From the NCBI GenBank assembly GCA_900765235.1, contig CAAFRK010000197.1, forward strand, positions 1-7,235: 7,235 bases of DNA. Reading direction: 5' to 3'. A program made the translations under genes and the position numbers. Source of the stretch: an uncultured Veillonella sp. (lineage in GTDB: Bacteria > Bacillota_C > Negativicutes > Veillonellales > Veillonellaceae). Below are positions 1 to 6,788 of this stretch, piece after piece; position 1 is the first letter of the stretch; every line of letters begins with the position of its first letter. Below the pieces are notes generated by a model. That model was not told where the DNA came from and made no database searches. It saw nothing but the letters and a program-made list of their open reading frames with translations.

Positions 1-903
1 CGTTTGGATCACAATTTTGTAAATGCTGTAAATATGATTTTGGCTTGTAAGGGCCGTGTAGTATGTACAGGGATGGGTAAATCTGGCCATATTGGTCGTA
101 AAATTGCGGCTACTTTGGCTAGTACTGGTACACCAGCACTTTTCATGCATCCTGGTGAAGGTGTGCATGGCGATCTAGGTATGATTACAGAAGATGATGT
201 AGTATTAGCATTCTCCAATAGTGGTGAAACAGGCGAAATCATCAGTATCTTGCCATCCTTACGTCGCATTGGTGCTAAATTAATCTGCGTTGTAGGGAAA
301 CCAGAGTCTACACTAGCTAAGAATTCTGATATTGTATTACTAGCTGAAGTAGAACGTGAAGCTTGCCCATTAGGATTGGCGCCGACTACAAGTACTACAG
401 TTGCATTGGCACTTGGTGATGCATTAGCAGTTTGCTTATTAGAACGCCATCACTTTACACCGGAAAACTTTGCCGTATTTCATCCGGGTGGTTCTCTTGG
501 TCGCAAATTATTGTTGACCGTAGAAAACATTATGCATGGTGGTGAAGATAATCCAACGGTATTCAAAGGTGCAACCGTTCGAGATGCTCTCTTTGTGATG
601 ACAGAAAAAGGATTGGGAGCGACCAATGTTATTGATGAAGAAGGTCATTTGTTAGGCCTTGTTACTGATGGGGATGTTCGTCGTGGTCTAGATTCTGGCA
701 GTAATTTCCTAGAATGGCCTGTAGAGGATATGATGACATCTATGCCTCGTACGATTACAAAGGATAAATTAGCGGCGGAAGCTCTTCATTTAATGGAGAA
801 AAATCAACCGCGCCCTATTACTGTATTACCAGTTGTAGATACAGATAATAAATGTCTAGGCATTGTTCATATTACGGATTTATTGCGTAGAGGCATTGTA
901 TAA
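1..903 (+). CDS. kdsD: D-arabinose 5-phosphate isomerase (KdsD/KpsF/GutQ family), 5' partial
   Basis: This enzyme interconverts D-ribulose 5-phosphate and D-arabinose 5-phosphate in the cytoplasm, the first committed step towards Kdo of LPS. The frame is open from base 1 to a TAA at 901-903, giving 300 visible residues. An N-terminal SIS (sugar isomerase) domain carries GMGKSGHIG (about residues 24-32, counting the TTG at base 4 as residue 1), SNSGETGEI and HPGGSLGRK. Two CBS domains follow, at about 174-230 and 240-299. K26, E78, E119 and H160 fall at a constant offset of 33 from the catalytic Lys59, Glu111, Glu152 and His193 I recall for E. coli KdsD, so the active site looks intact. The same offset means about 30 N-terminal residues lie upstream of the window. 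The TTG at base 4 is therefore unlikely to be the true start. KdsC starts on the last base of the stop codon. A capsule-type paralogue (KpsF) cannot be excluded by sequence, but the neighbours favour KdsD. Confidence 0.95.
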   Translation, partial: RLDHNFVNAVNMILACKGRVVCTGMGKSGHIGRKIAATLASTGTPALFMHPGEGVHGDLGMITEDDVVLAFSNSGETGEIISILPSLRRIGAKLICVVGKPESTLAKNSDIVLLAEVEREACPLGLAPTTSTTVALALGDALAVCLLERHHFTPENFAVFHPGGSLGRKLLLTVENIMHGGEDNPTVFKGATVRDALFVMTEKGLGATNVIDEEGHLLGLVTDGDVRRGLDSGSNFLEWPVEDMMTSMPRTITKDKLAAEALHLMEKNQPRPITVLPVVDTDNKCLGIVHITDLLRRGIV

Positions 904-1424
904 TGAATATTCAATGGATTGTTCTTGATGTTGATGGCGTACTATCTGATGGAACTCTAATCTATACATCGAGTGGAGAAGAGCTTAAGTCTTTTTCTGT
1001 GAAAGATGGCCTAGGATTAACGGCAGCTCGAAAAGCAGGACTTAAGCTTGCAATCATTACAGCACGGATATCTCCTATGGTAGAGCGACGTGCTAAAGAG
1101 CTTCATTTTGATGGACTGCTTATGGGGCATGCCAATAAAACAGAAGCATTAAGAAATCTTTGTAAAGAGCATCAAATCAATTTAGAGGAAATTGCCTATA
1201 TGGGGGATGACTTAAATGATTTAGGGGCTCTTCAAATTGTAGGATTACCGATGGCACCCAATAATGCGGTACCGGAGGTCAAACAATTAGCTAAATTTAT
1301 ATCTACCGTCAATGGTGGCCACGGTGCCGTTAGAGAGGCTGTAGAATATATCTTGAAAAAACAAGGACTATGGGAAACTGTTGTAGCAGATTATGCACGA
1401 GAGGCCCATGCTCATGGACAATAA
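903..1424 (+). CDS. kdsC: 3-deoxy-D-manno-octulosonate 8-phosphate phosphatase
   Basis: KdsC hydrolyses Kdo 8-phosphate to Kdo and phosphate in the cytoplasm. The 173-residue product has the small cap-less HAD fold expected of the family (E. coli KdsC is slightly longer). HAD motif I is DVDGVLSDG with D9 and D11 as nucleophile and acid/base. Motif II is IITAR with T53, motif III is K79 in the NKTEAL stretch, and motif IV is GDDLND at about 101-106. The GGHGAVREAVEYIL stretch near the C-terminus matches the family tail that closes over the neighbouring subunit's active site in the tetramer. The start ATG overlaps the kdsD stop by one base (TAATG). An AGAGG element at 889-893 inside the end of kdsD gives a plausible ribosome binding site, so translation is probably coupled. 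The gene ends 13 bases before the lpxL-like start. Confidence 0.95.
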   Translation: MNIQWIVLDVDGVLSDGTLIYTSSGEELKSFSVKDGLGLTAARKAGLKLAIITARISPMVERRAKELHFDGLLMGHANKTEALRNLCKEHQINLEEIAYMGDDLNDLGALQIVGLPMAPNNAVPEVKQLAKFISTVNGGHGAVREAVEYILKKQGLWETVVADYAREAHAHGQ

Positions 1425-1430
1425 GGAGGT
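1424..1430 (+). promoter_or_regulatory. Ribosome binding site that fixes the lpxL-like start
   Basis: AGGAGGT lies 7 bases before the ATG at 1438. It begins on the last base of the kdsC stop codon. It marks 1438 as the start, rather than the in-frame ATG at 1393 that lies inside kdsC. Confidence 0.85.
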
Positions 1431-1437
1431 GGGCAGA

Positions 1438-2370
1438 ATGAATAACGAATGGCAATACCATTTAGTTAAAGGTATTAGCTGGCTTGTTTGCCGACTGCCA
1501 TACAAGCTCATTTTGCTCATAGGCGCTAGTTTAGGGCCAGTATATGGCCTCATAGCGAAGAAGCAAAAACTTAGAGGTATAAAAAATATAAAGATTGGCA
1601 TGAACATGAATGATCAAGAGGCAGAGCAATTAATTGAAAAATTGTTCAAGAATCTTGGCCGTAGTGTTATGGAAGTCTTATATATGCCAAATCTGACAAA
1701 GTCCTTTATCAATAAACATATTGAAATGCGAGGCGTAGAACATTTAGAGAAAGCCATCGCTGAAGATAAAGGTGTCATTGTTCTTACTGGACATGTTGGC
1801 AACTGGGAATGGATGGGGGCTGCCATGGCTGCTCATGGATATCCATCTACTACAATTGTTAAGAAACAACCTAATGCACAATTTACACGTCTCATGAATG
1901 AATATCGTGAGATGGTAGGGCTTGATGTATTTGCTAGTGGTGGCAACGAAATCGTTTCTGCTGCTAAGGCTTTAAAAAAGAAAAAATTACTTGGTTTTTT
2001 AGCTGACCAAGATGGTTATATTAATGGTTTACCTGTTCCGTTTTTGGGGCAGGACTCTTCAGCGGTCATAGGACCAGCTACATTTGCAAAAAAATTTGGC
2101 TCTCCAGTAGTTCCAATTTTTGCATCTCGTAAGCCTGAAGGTGGTCATATTGTACATATTTTACCAGCCTTACATTATGTTGATACAGGTGATGAAGATG
2201 TAGATATGTACCGTTTGACTGAAGAATGTGTACGCGTTACGGAAGAATTTATTAAGGAACATCCAGATGAGTGGCTATGGTTCCAACATCGTTGGATGAC
2301 TAAGATGGATCAAATTATTGATTATGATAAGAAGGTAGCTGCACGGGAGAGGGCACATGAAAAACAATAA
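1438..2370 (+). CDS. lpxL: Lipid A biosynthesis acyltransferase (LpxL/HtrB family)
   Basis: Enzymes of this family transfer an acyl chain from acyl-ACP to a hydroxyacyl group of Kdo-lipid A at the cytoplasmic face of the inner membrane. The 310-residue length is close to E. coli LpxL. A hydrophobic N-terminal anchor lies at about residues 24-40. The catalytic HX4E motif is H119-V-G-N-W-E124. Further family signatures are ADQDGYINGLPVPFLG around 205-220 and a C-terminal HPDEWLWFQHRW corresponding to the usual PEQYLWxHRR block. The start at 1438 is chosen because of the strong AGGAGGT and because the protein then begins at the usual family position. An in-frame ATG at 1393 would add 15 residues overlapping kdsC. 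The 3' end overlaps lptC by 14 bases. Family assignment is firm. LpxL versus LpxM-type specificity, and the chain transferred, cannot be read from the sequence. Confidence 0.92.
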   Translation: MNNEWQYHLVKGISWLVCRLPYKLILLIGASLGPVYGLIAKKQKLRGIKNIKIGMNMNDQEAEQLIEKLFKNLGRSVMEVLYMPNLTKSFINKHIEMRGVEHLEKAIAEDKGVIVLTGHVGNWEWMGAAMAAHGYPSTTIVKKQPNAQFTRLMNEYREMVGLDVFASGGNEIVSAAKALKKKKLLGFLADQDGYINGLPVPFLGQDSSAVIGPATFAKKFGSPVVPIFASRKPEGGHIVHILPALHYVDTGDEDVDMYRLTEECVRVTEEFIKEHPDEWLWFQHRWMTKMDQIIDYDKKVAARERAHEKQ

Positions 2371-2893
2371 AAAATTAATTGCCATTGTGGCCGCTATAGT
2401 GTTGGCTCTGATTGGTCTTATCGTATATATTATGAAAGACTCTGGTGATGTTAGTACCACTCAAAATCAGAATGGACAACTTGTTAACTTCCAAGGAGCT
2501 GACTTACAAGAGGAAAAAGATGGCAAGCTAGTGTGGGCTTTATCAGCTGAAAAGATTGAATATGACCCACGTACAAAAGCTATTGTCCTGACTAATTTAA
2601 AAGGTCTTTTCTATCAAGATGATGTTACGACAACAATTACAGCACCTCATGCCGTATTGACAGGCGATCGTAATTCCCTCGATATTGATCAAGGCGTTAC
2701 CGCCACTAATACTGATGGTGCTGAGTTTAAAACCGATGCACTTCATTTTGATAATAAAACAAAAACGTTGACATCTAAATCTGCTTTTACTTATAACAGT
2801 AAAGATATAACATTAACTGGTGATAAACTTGAAGGCAACATGTCCTTGAAGAAAATTAAAGCTATTGGTAATGCGAAGTTAACGAAGAAGTAA
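2357..2893 (+). CDS. lptC: LPS export ABC transporter periplasmic protein LptC
   Basis: LptC is a bitopic inner membrane protein that receives LPS from the LptB-LptF/G transporter and passes it to LptA. The 178-residue product has a basic N-terminus (KNNKK), one membrane segment at about residues 7-26, a polar linker, and a beta-rich periplasmic domain (about 45-176) with the alternating pattern of LptC/OstA beta-jellyroll folds. Examples are WALSAEKIEYDPRTKAIVL and ITAPHAVLTGDRNSLDI. E. coli LptC is about 190 residues. The ATG lies inside the end of the lpxL-like gene (14-base overlap), with GGGAG at 2345-2349 seven bases upstream, which suggests translational coupling. The primary sequence of LptC is poorly conserved, so the call rests on topology, fold pattern and position directly before lptA and lptB. 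Confidence 0.9.
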   Translation: MKNNKKLIAIVAAIVLALIGLIVYIMKDSGDVSTTQNQNGQLVNFQGADLQEEKDGKLVWALSAEKIEYDPRTKAIVLTNLKGLFYQDDVTTTITAPHAVLTGDRNSLDIDQGVTATNTDGAEFKTDALHFDNKTKTLTSKSAFTYNSKDITLTGDKLEGNMSLKKIKAIGNAKLTKK

Positions 2894-2896
2894 TGC

Positions 2897-2901
2897 GAGG
2901 A
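2897..2901 (+). promoter_or_regulatory. Ribosome binding site deciding the lptA start
   Basis: GAGGA lies 6 bases before the ATG at 2908. The alternative in-frame ATG at 2893, which overlaps the lptC stop as TAATG, has only a weak purine stretch upstream. It would also place five extra residues before the lysine-rich start of the signal peptide. Confidence 0.7.
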
Positions 2902-2907
2902 AATATA

Positions 2908-3627
2908 ATGAATAAGAAAAAACAGATTGGTATGGCTATCTTAGCTATACTTATGACAGCATCTGTTACAGCTTGGGCCGCAAATGATCCTTTGACTATT
3001 AGTGCGGATACATTATCTTATGATGGCAATACAGGGCGTGCTGATGCAAATGGTAATGTGGTAATTACACAAGCTGATAAAACAATGACTGGTGCTAATG
3101 GTTGGTACAACACAAAAACTCAAGAAGCAAACCTTGATGGTGGCGTATCCATGATTGGTTCTGATATGGCTATGTCTGCTCAATCAGTGCATAGCTACAA
3201 TAACAATAAGTTCATTGCTGATGGTGGTGTTCATTTACAACGTAGTGATCGTCAAATTTTCGGTGATAAAGTTGAATACAATACAGATACAGAATATGGC
3301 CTTGTATCTGGTAACGCTCGCTTGATTGCAGAAGGTACTACATTGACAGGTAATCAAGTAGAAGGTTGGCTAAAAGAAATTCGTGCAGTGGCACAAGGGG
3401 ATGTGACATTCTCTAACCCAGAACGAAATGTATCTGGCTCTGCAGAACGTGCTACCTATACACAAACACCAAATCAAAATGATGGCGTGGTACTTTTATC
3501 TGGTTCTGCTCATGCTGTTCAAAACGGTAATGTGCTCAATGCACCAGAGCTTAAAATCCGTCTTGCCGATGATTCTGCTGAAACATTAGGTGGCCGTAGT
3601 ACACTTATCATTGTTCCAAATCAATAA
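2908..3627 (+). CDS. lptA: LPS transport periplasmic protein LptA (OstA-like), longer than usual
   Basis: LptA forms the beta-jellyroll bridge that carries LPS across the periplasm from LptC to LptD. The 239-residue precursor has a classical signal peptide: KKK at residues 3-5, a hydrophobic core at about 7-21, and an AWA site with likely cleavage after residue 24. The mature part is beta-rich with recurrent OstA-type strands. An N-terminal block ISADTLSYDGNTGRADANGN (31-50) resembles the start of E. coli LptA domains. A second block (about 118-165) with FGDKVEYNTDTEYGLVSG and a third (about 178-225) repeat the same strand pattern. The mature protein, about 215 residues, is some 55 longer than E. 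coli LptA. The start at 2908 is preferred over the in-frame ATG at 2893 because of the GAGGA at 2897-2901. LptB begins 9 bases after the stop. A divergent OstA-family paralogue is the main alternative, but the position between lptC and lptB argues for LptA. Confidence 0.9.
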   Translation: MNKKKQIGMAILAILMTASVTAWAANDPLTISADTLSYDGNTGRADANGNVVITQADKTMTGANGWYNTKTQEANLDGGVSMIGSDMAMSAQSVHSYNNNKFIADGGVHLQRSDRQIFGDKVEYNTDTEYGLVSGNARLIAEGTTLTGNQVEGWLKEIRAVAQGDVTFSNPERNVSGSAERATYTQTPNQNDGVVLLSGSAHAVQNGNVLNAPELKIRLADDSAETLGGRSTLIIVPNQ

Positions 3628-3636
3628 GGATTAAAT

Positions 3637-4356
3637 ATGTATATAGAAACCAAAAACTTAGTCAAAACCTTTAACGGGCGCAATGTAGTAGACGGGGTTA
3701 GTCTACGCGTTGATAAGGGGCAAGTCGTTGGGCTCCTAGGTCCTAATGGGGCAGGGAAAACTACATCATTCTATATGATTGTAGGCATTGAACGACCTAG
3801 TTCTGGTATCATTACCGTTGATGGCAAGGATATTACGAATATTCCAATGTATAAACGCGCTGCTGAAGGTATTGGGTATCTTCCACAAGAGGCATCAATC
3901 TTTCGTTCTATGACCGTTGAGGATAATATTCGTGCAATGTTACAAACAACATCAAAGAAATCTGATGAAATTGAAGCTATAGTGGAATCCCTCATTGAAG
4001 AATTTCATATTGGTCATGTTCGGGAGCGTATGGGGATGCAGCTATCTGGTGGTGAACGCCGTCGTGTAGAAATCGCTCGTTGCCTTGCATTAGAACCGAA
4101 TTTTATTCTTCTCGATGAACCTTTTGCTGGTGTCGATCCTATAGCGGTTGCTGACATTCAACAAATTATTTTACATGTTAAAAATCGAGGTATTGGCATC
4201 TTGATTACAGACCACAATGTACGTGAAACATTGGGGATTGTAGACAAGGCGTATATTTTGAGTAGTGGTAAAATCCTCCTAGAAGGTACCCCTAAAGAAA
4301 TCGCGAACAATCCAATTGCTCGTGAGCATTACTTAGGGGATAACTTTAGATTATAG
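3637..4356 (+). CDS. lptB: LPS export ABC transporter ATP-binding protein LptB
   Basis: LptB is the cytoplasmic ATPase whose dimer drives LPS extraction through LptF/LptG. The 239-residue protein matches the family length and has every nucleotide-binding element: Walker A GPNGAGKT (35-42), Q-loop Q84 in [13 protein letters not shown] signature [13 protein letters not shown] (136-148), Walker B FILLDEP (156-162, D160 and catalytic E161), D-loop GVDP and switch H193 in TDHNVRETL. The segment from [10 protein letters not shown] to SMTVEDNI, the HNVRETL motif and the C-terminal [13 protein letters not shown] are typical of LptB rather than of amino acid ABC ATPases. TAAGGA (3625-3630), formed partly by the lptA stop codon, is the ribosome binding site, six bases from the ATG. 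The lptF/G-type permease follows after 9 bases. Confidence 0.97.
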   Translation: MYIETKNLVKTFNGRNVVDGVSLRVDKGQVVGLLGPNGAGKTTSFYMIVGIERPSSGIITVDGKDITNIPMYKRAAEGIGYLPQEASIFRSMTVEDNIRAMLQTTSKKSDEIEAIVESLIEEFHIGHVRERMGMQLSGGERRRVEIARCLALEPNFILLDEPFAGVDPIAVADIQQIILHVKNRGIGILITDHNVRETLGIVDKAYILSSGKILLEGTPKEIANNPIAREHYLGDNFRL

Positions 4357-4365
4357 GAGGGGACT

Positions 4366-5457
4366 ATGAGATTATTAGATAAATATATACTAAAAGCCTT
4401 TGTAGGCCCGTTCCTATTTGGGGTATTTGCTTTTACCAGCATCTTTATTGGTACGGGCACATTGTTTAGAATTGCTCAATATATTACTGAATATGGGGCT
4501 CCATTATTGCTTGTTATGAAAGCCTTTGTATTGGCTTTACCAAGCATTGTTATCTTAACATTCCCTATGTCAGTTTTATTGGCTTCTCTTATGACATTTA
4601 GTCGTTTGAGTAGCACCAGTGAAATTGTTGTTATGCGTGCCGGTGGCCTTAGCTTTTTACGTTTAGCGATGCCGGTATACATCATCGCTCTCATCATCTC
4701 AATTGGGGCTGTCGCATTTAATGAATTTGTTGTACCACGTACAAATAATATGTATCAAACAATTGTACGGGAACAGATTATGAAAAATGCATCACCTCAA
4801 ACACAAAATCATATCGTTTTAAAAACAATGAATGGTAATGATTTGGGTACATTGATGTATGCTAAAAGCTACAATGCAGAGACTAAACAGTTAAGTATGA
4901 TTACGGTGCAACAATTTGGTGAAGGTGGCAAGTTACAACAGGTTGAAAATGCAGATACTGCCGTTTGGAATGGTCAATATTGGGTGATGCAAAACGGCAT
5001 CATTTATGATATTTCCGCCGGTGATGGTGTAGAACGTACAATGAAATTCAAGGAGCAATCCTTGCCAATTAAATCTGCACCAAAGGATATTCAACAAGAT
5101 CAACGTAAACCAGAAGAATTAACAATCAAGGAATTACGTCATCAAATTAAAGCGTATAAGGCGGCGTATACGAATGCAAATAAACTAGAAATGGAAATGT
5201 ACCAACGTTTTACAATTCCATTAGCTAGCTTTGTATTTGCTCTTGTAGGTGCTCCATTAGGCCTTCAAAAACAACGCTCTAGCTCATCTATTGGCTTTGG
5301 TATCAGTATTTTAATCATCTTTATCTACTATGGTGTGATGACATTTGCTGGTGCATTAGGTAAAGGTGGTGCATTGCCGACTGTATTTGCCGCATTAATT
5401 CCAGATACATTAGGTATCATTGCAGGTTTATATTTAAATTGGCGTGTATCCAAGTAA
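4366..5457 (+). CDS. lptF/G: LptF/LptG family LPS export permease (YjgP/YjgQ)
   Basis: This is the membrane subunit of the LPS exporter, partnering LptB at the inner membrane. The 363-residue protein has the family architecture. Three N-terminal membrane segments lie at about residues 11-33, 47-75 and 100-120. A periplasmic beta-jellyroll domain (about 125-255) includes MYAKSYNAETKQLSMITVQQF. Three C-terminal membrane segments lie at about 282-300, 308-332 and 338-358. The conserved LLDKYILKAFVGPFLFG start and the SEIVVMRAGG stretch between TM2 and TM3, probably the coupling helix that contacts LptB, are clear. AGGAGGGG at 4355-4362 is a strong ribosome binding site three bases from the ATG. 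It overlaps the lptB stop codon. E. coli uses a LptF-LptG heterodimer, and only one family member is present here. I cannot assign it to LptF or LptG individually, so a family label is given. Confidence 0.93.
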   Translation: MRLLDKYILKAFVGPFLFGVFAFTSIFIGTGTLFRIAQYITEYGAPLLLVMKAFVLALPSIVILTFPMSVLLASLMTFSRLSSTSEIVVMRAGGLSFLRLAMPVYIIALIISIGAVAFNEFVVPRTNNMYQTIVREQIMKNASPQTQNHIVLKTMNGNDLGTLMYAKSYNAETKQLSMITVQQFGEGGKLQQVENADTAVWNGQYWVMQNGIIYDISAGDGVERTMKFKEQSLPIKSAPKDIQQDQRKPEELTIKELRHQIKAYKAAYTNANKLEMEMYQRFTIPLASFVFALVGAPLGLQKQRSSSSIGFGISILIIFIYYGVMTFAGALGKGGALPTVFAALIPDTLGIIAGLYLNWRVSK

Positions 5458-5544
5458 CTTAGCGTATAAAGAAATAAATTTGACTTACGAAATATCGTAT
5501 TTTTGAACAAAATAATTGTGTAATCTTAGGAAAGGAGGGACTCG
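5458..5544 (+). other. 87-base gap between the lptF/G gene and the DUF3084-like gene
   Basis: This is the only gap above 14 bases between the start of the window and the terminator. It contains a TTGACT hexamer (5480-5485) without a convincing -10 at 16-18 bases. It also contains a short inverted repeat TACGA-AATA-TCGTA (5486-5499) followed directly by five T (5500-5504). The 5-bp stem is too weak to call a terminator. The last part holds the ribosome binding site of the next gene. Whether the DUF3084-like gene has its own promoter is unresolved. Confidence 0.5.
5531..5538 (+). promoter_or_regulatory. Strong ribosome binding site of the DUF3084-like gene
   Basis: AAAGGAGG is a near-perfect anti-16S match six bases before the ATG at 5545. 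It fixes this start and suggests efficient independent translation initiation, unlike the coupled starts further upstream. Confidence 0.85.
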
Positions 5545-6759
5545 ATGTTAGTAGGTGTTAAAATATTAGTTATTATCGCCCTTATGGGTGGACTTATTGC
5601 CTACATGGGGGATAAGTTAGGCACCAAAGTTGGTAAGCGTCGCATGTCCCTCTTTGGATTAAGGCCTAAGCATACATCGATTATTGTTACTATTGTAACA
5701 GGTTTATTAGTTGCTGCTGCTACAGTAGGGGTATTAACCATTACTTCTCAAAGTGTAAGAACAGCACTCTTTGGGATGGATCAGTTGCGAGCGGATATGA
5801 AGCAACTCAATGATGAGGTGGCTGCTAAAACGCAAGAGCTTATTCGTGGTCAAGCATTGCTTGAGCAAAATAAGCAAGAATTAGCAGAACGCATGGCTGA
5901 AATAGAGCAAATTCGCAGTGAGGTTGAAGCTACCAAAGCGGAATTAGCTAGTGCACAAGCTGCTAAAGATGCCACTGAAGCTGAGTTAGCAACACTTCAA
6001 GCCTCATATGATGAAGTATCTAAAAAATTAGCTGATTTAGAGGCTACAAGAGCCAAGATGGAAGCTCATATTAAGGATTTACAGACAACGCAGGAACAGT
6101 TGCAAAATGGCATTATTCATTTGCGTGAAGGTACAATTCTTTTCCAAGTTGATCAATTATTGGCGCAAGCTGTTGTTCGACCTGGTTTAAGTGAAGAAGA
6201 TAGCAATGCAGCCATCAAAAATATTATTGATGATACAAATAAATTGGTATTACGTCGTCTTGGTATAGAAGATCAAGGTCAGGCTGTTGTATATGTAGAT
6301 CGTCAGAATATTGAGGTAGCTACACAAAAGCTTAATAGTGCAAAGACTCCAATGGTGGTTCAAGTGGTTGCTGCTGGAAATATTATTGCTGGTGAACCAG
6401 CGGTAGCAGTTATCCAAGTTTACCCACAACAATTTATTTATAAAAATGGGGAAGTAATTCATTCTGCTGTAATGGATGGTGGACCTAACGCTCAATCTGC
6501 TATGCTTCAATTCTTAAAGCAAGTAAATGAAAAGGCAAGAGAGAAAGGTATTATTCCAGACTCCTTATCTGGTGATATCGGAACGATACCAGGGGATGAT
6601 TTGTTTACGGCTATTCGTCGTATTGCTACAATACATGGCAAGGTTCATGTGGAAGCGTATGTTGATGGTGATACATATTCATCTGGTCCTGTACATCTTA
6701 AGTTACGTATTACTCAAATGCCTGTTTTTAATGATAAGGCTAAAATGCCAGCTTATTAA
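5545..6759 (+). CDS. DUF3084-like membrane-anchored coiled-coil protein
   Basis: This 404-residue protein resembles the conserved uncharacterised DUF3084 family. I know of no established function for the family. Two hydrophobic segments (about 4-20 and 46-68) flank a short basic loop with the recognisable GKRRMSLFGLRPKHTS stretch (30-45). The positive-inside rule puts that loop in the cytoplasm and everything after residue 70 in the periplasm. Residues about 76-192 are rich in E, K, Q, A and L with heptad-like spacing, for example QELAERMAEIEQIRSEVEATK split over 111-131, and should form a long alpha-helical coiled coil. A C-terminal folded domain (about 195-395) has alternating beta stretches, such as MVVQVVAAGNIIAG and HVEAYVDGDTYSSGPVHLKL. 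No catalytic motif is evident. It is the last gene before a terminator and follows the lptF/G gene after 87 bases. An envelope role near the Lpt machinery is an inference from topology and position. Family assignment is from memory of the loop motif and architecture. Confidence 0.8.
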   Translation: MLVGVKILVIIALMGGLIAYMGDKLGTKVGKRRMSLFGLRPKHTSIIVTIVTGLLVAAATVGVLTITSQSVRTALFGMDQLRADMKQLNDEVAAKTQELIRGQALLEQNKQELAERMAEIEQIRSEVEATKAELASAQAAKDATEAELATLQASYDEVSKKLADLEATRAKMEAHIKDLQTTQEQLQNGIIHLREGTILFQVDQLLAQAVVRPGLSEEDSNAAIKNIIDDTNKLVLRRLGIEDQGQAVVYVDRQNIEVATQKLNSAKTPMVVQVVAAGNIIAGEPAVAVIQVYPQQFIYKNGEVIHSAVMDGGPNAQSAMLQFLKQVNEKAREKGIIPDSLSGDIGTIPGDDLFTAIRRIATIHGKVHVEAYVDGDTYSSGPVHLKLRITQMPVFNDKAKMPAY

Positions 6760-6788
6760 ATTGAATAGTATTTTGGTTTATATACTTT

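Noticed and set aside
4..6. TTG as the true start of kdsD
   Set aside because: The frame is open to base 1, and alignment of the active-site residues with E. coli KdsD at a constant offset of 33 indicates that about 30 residues lie upstream of the window.
9..269. Minus-strand open frame of 86 codons opposite kdsD
   Set aside because: It lies wholly within a well-conserved gene on the other strand, has no recognisable motif and no ribosome binding site, and is a typical shadow frame. The same holds for the other minus-strand open frames across the window.
1393..1437. Upstream in-frame ATG giving a longer lpxL-like protein
   Set aside because: It lies within kdsC, has no ribosome binding site, and would add 15 non-conserved residues. 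The ATG at 1438 has AGGAGGT at ideal spacing.
2893..2907. ATG overlapping the lptC stop as the lptA start
   Set aside because: There is only a weak purine stretch upstream. The ATG at 2908 has GAGGA at good spacing and gives a normal signal peptide. The 2893 start remains possible by translational coupling.
5480..5508. TTGACT as a -35 box of a promoter for the DUF3084-like gene
   Set aside because: At spacers of 16 to 18 bases the hexamers read TTTGAA, TTGAAC or TGAACA, none resembling TATAAT. It is mentioned only as an orphan hexamer.
5773..6120. Repetitive-looking A-, E- and Q-rich stretch as a DNA repeat array
   Set aside because: The periodicity is at protein level (coiled-coil heptads). 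No exact DNA repeat unit recurs at fixed spacing, so it is not a CRISPR or tandem repeat.
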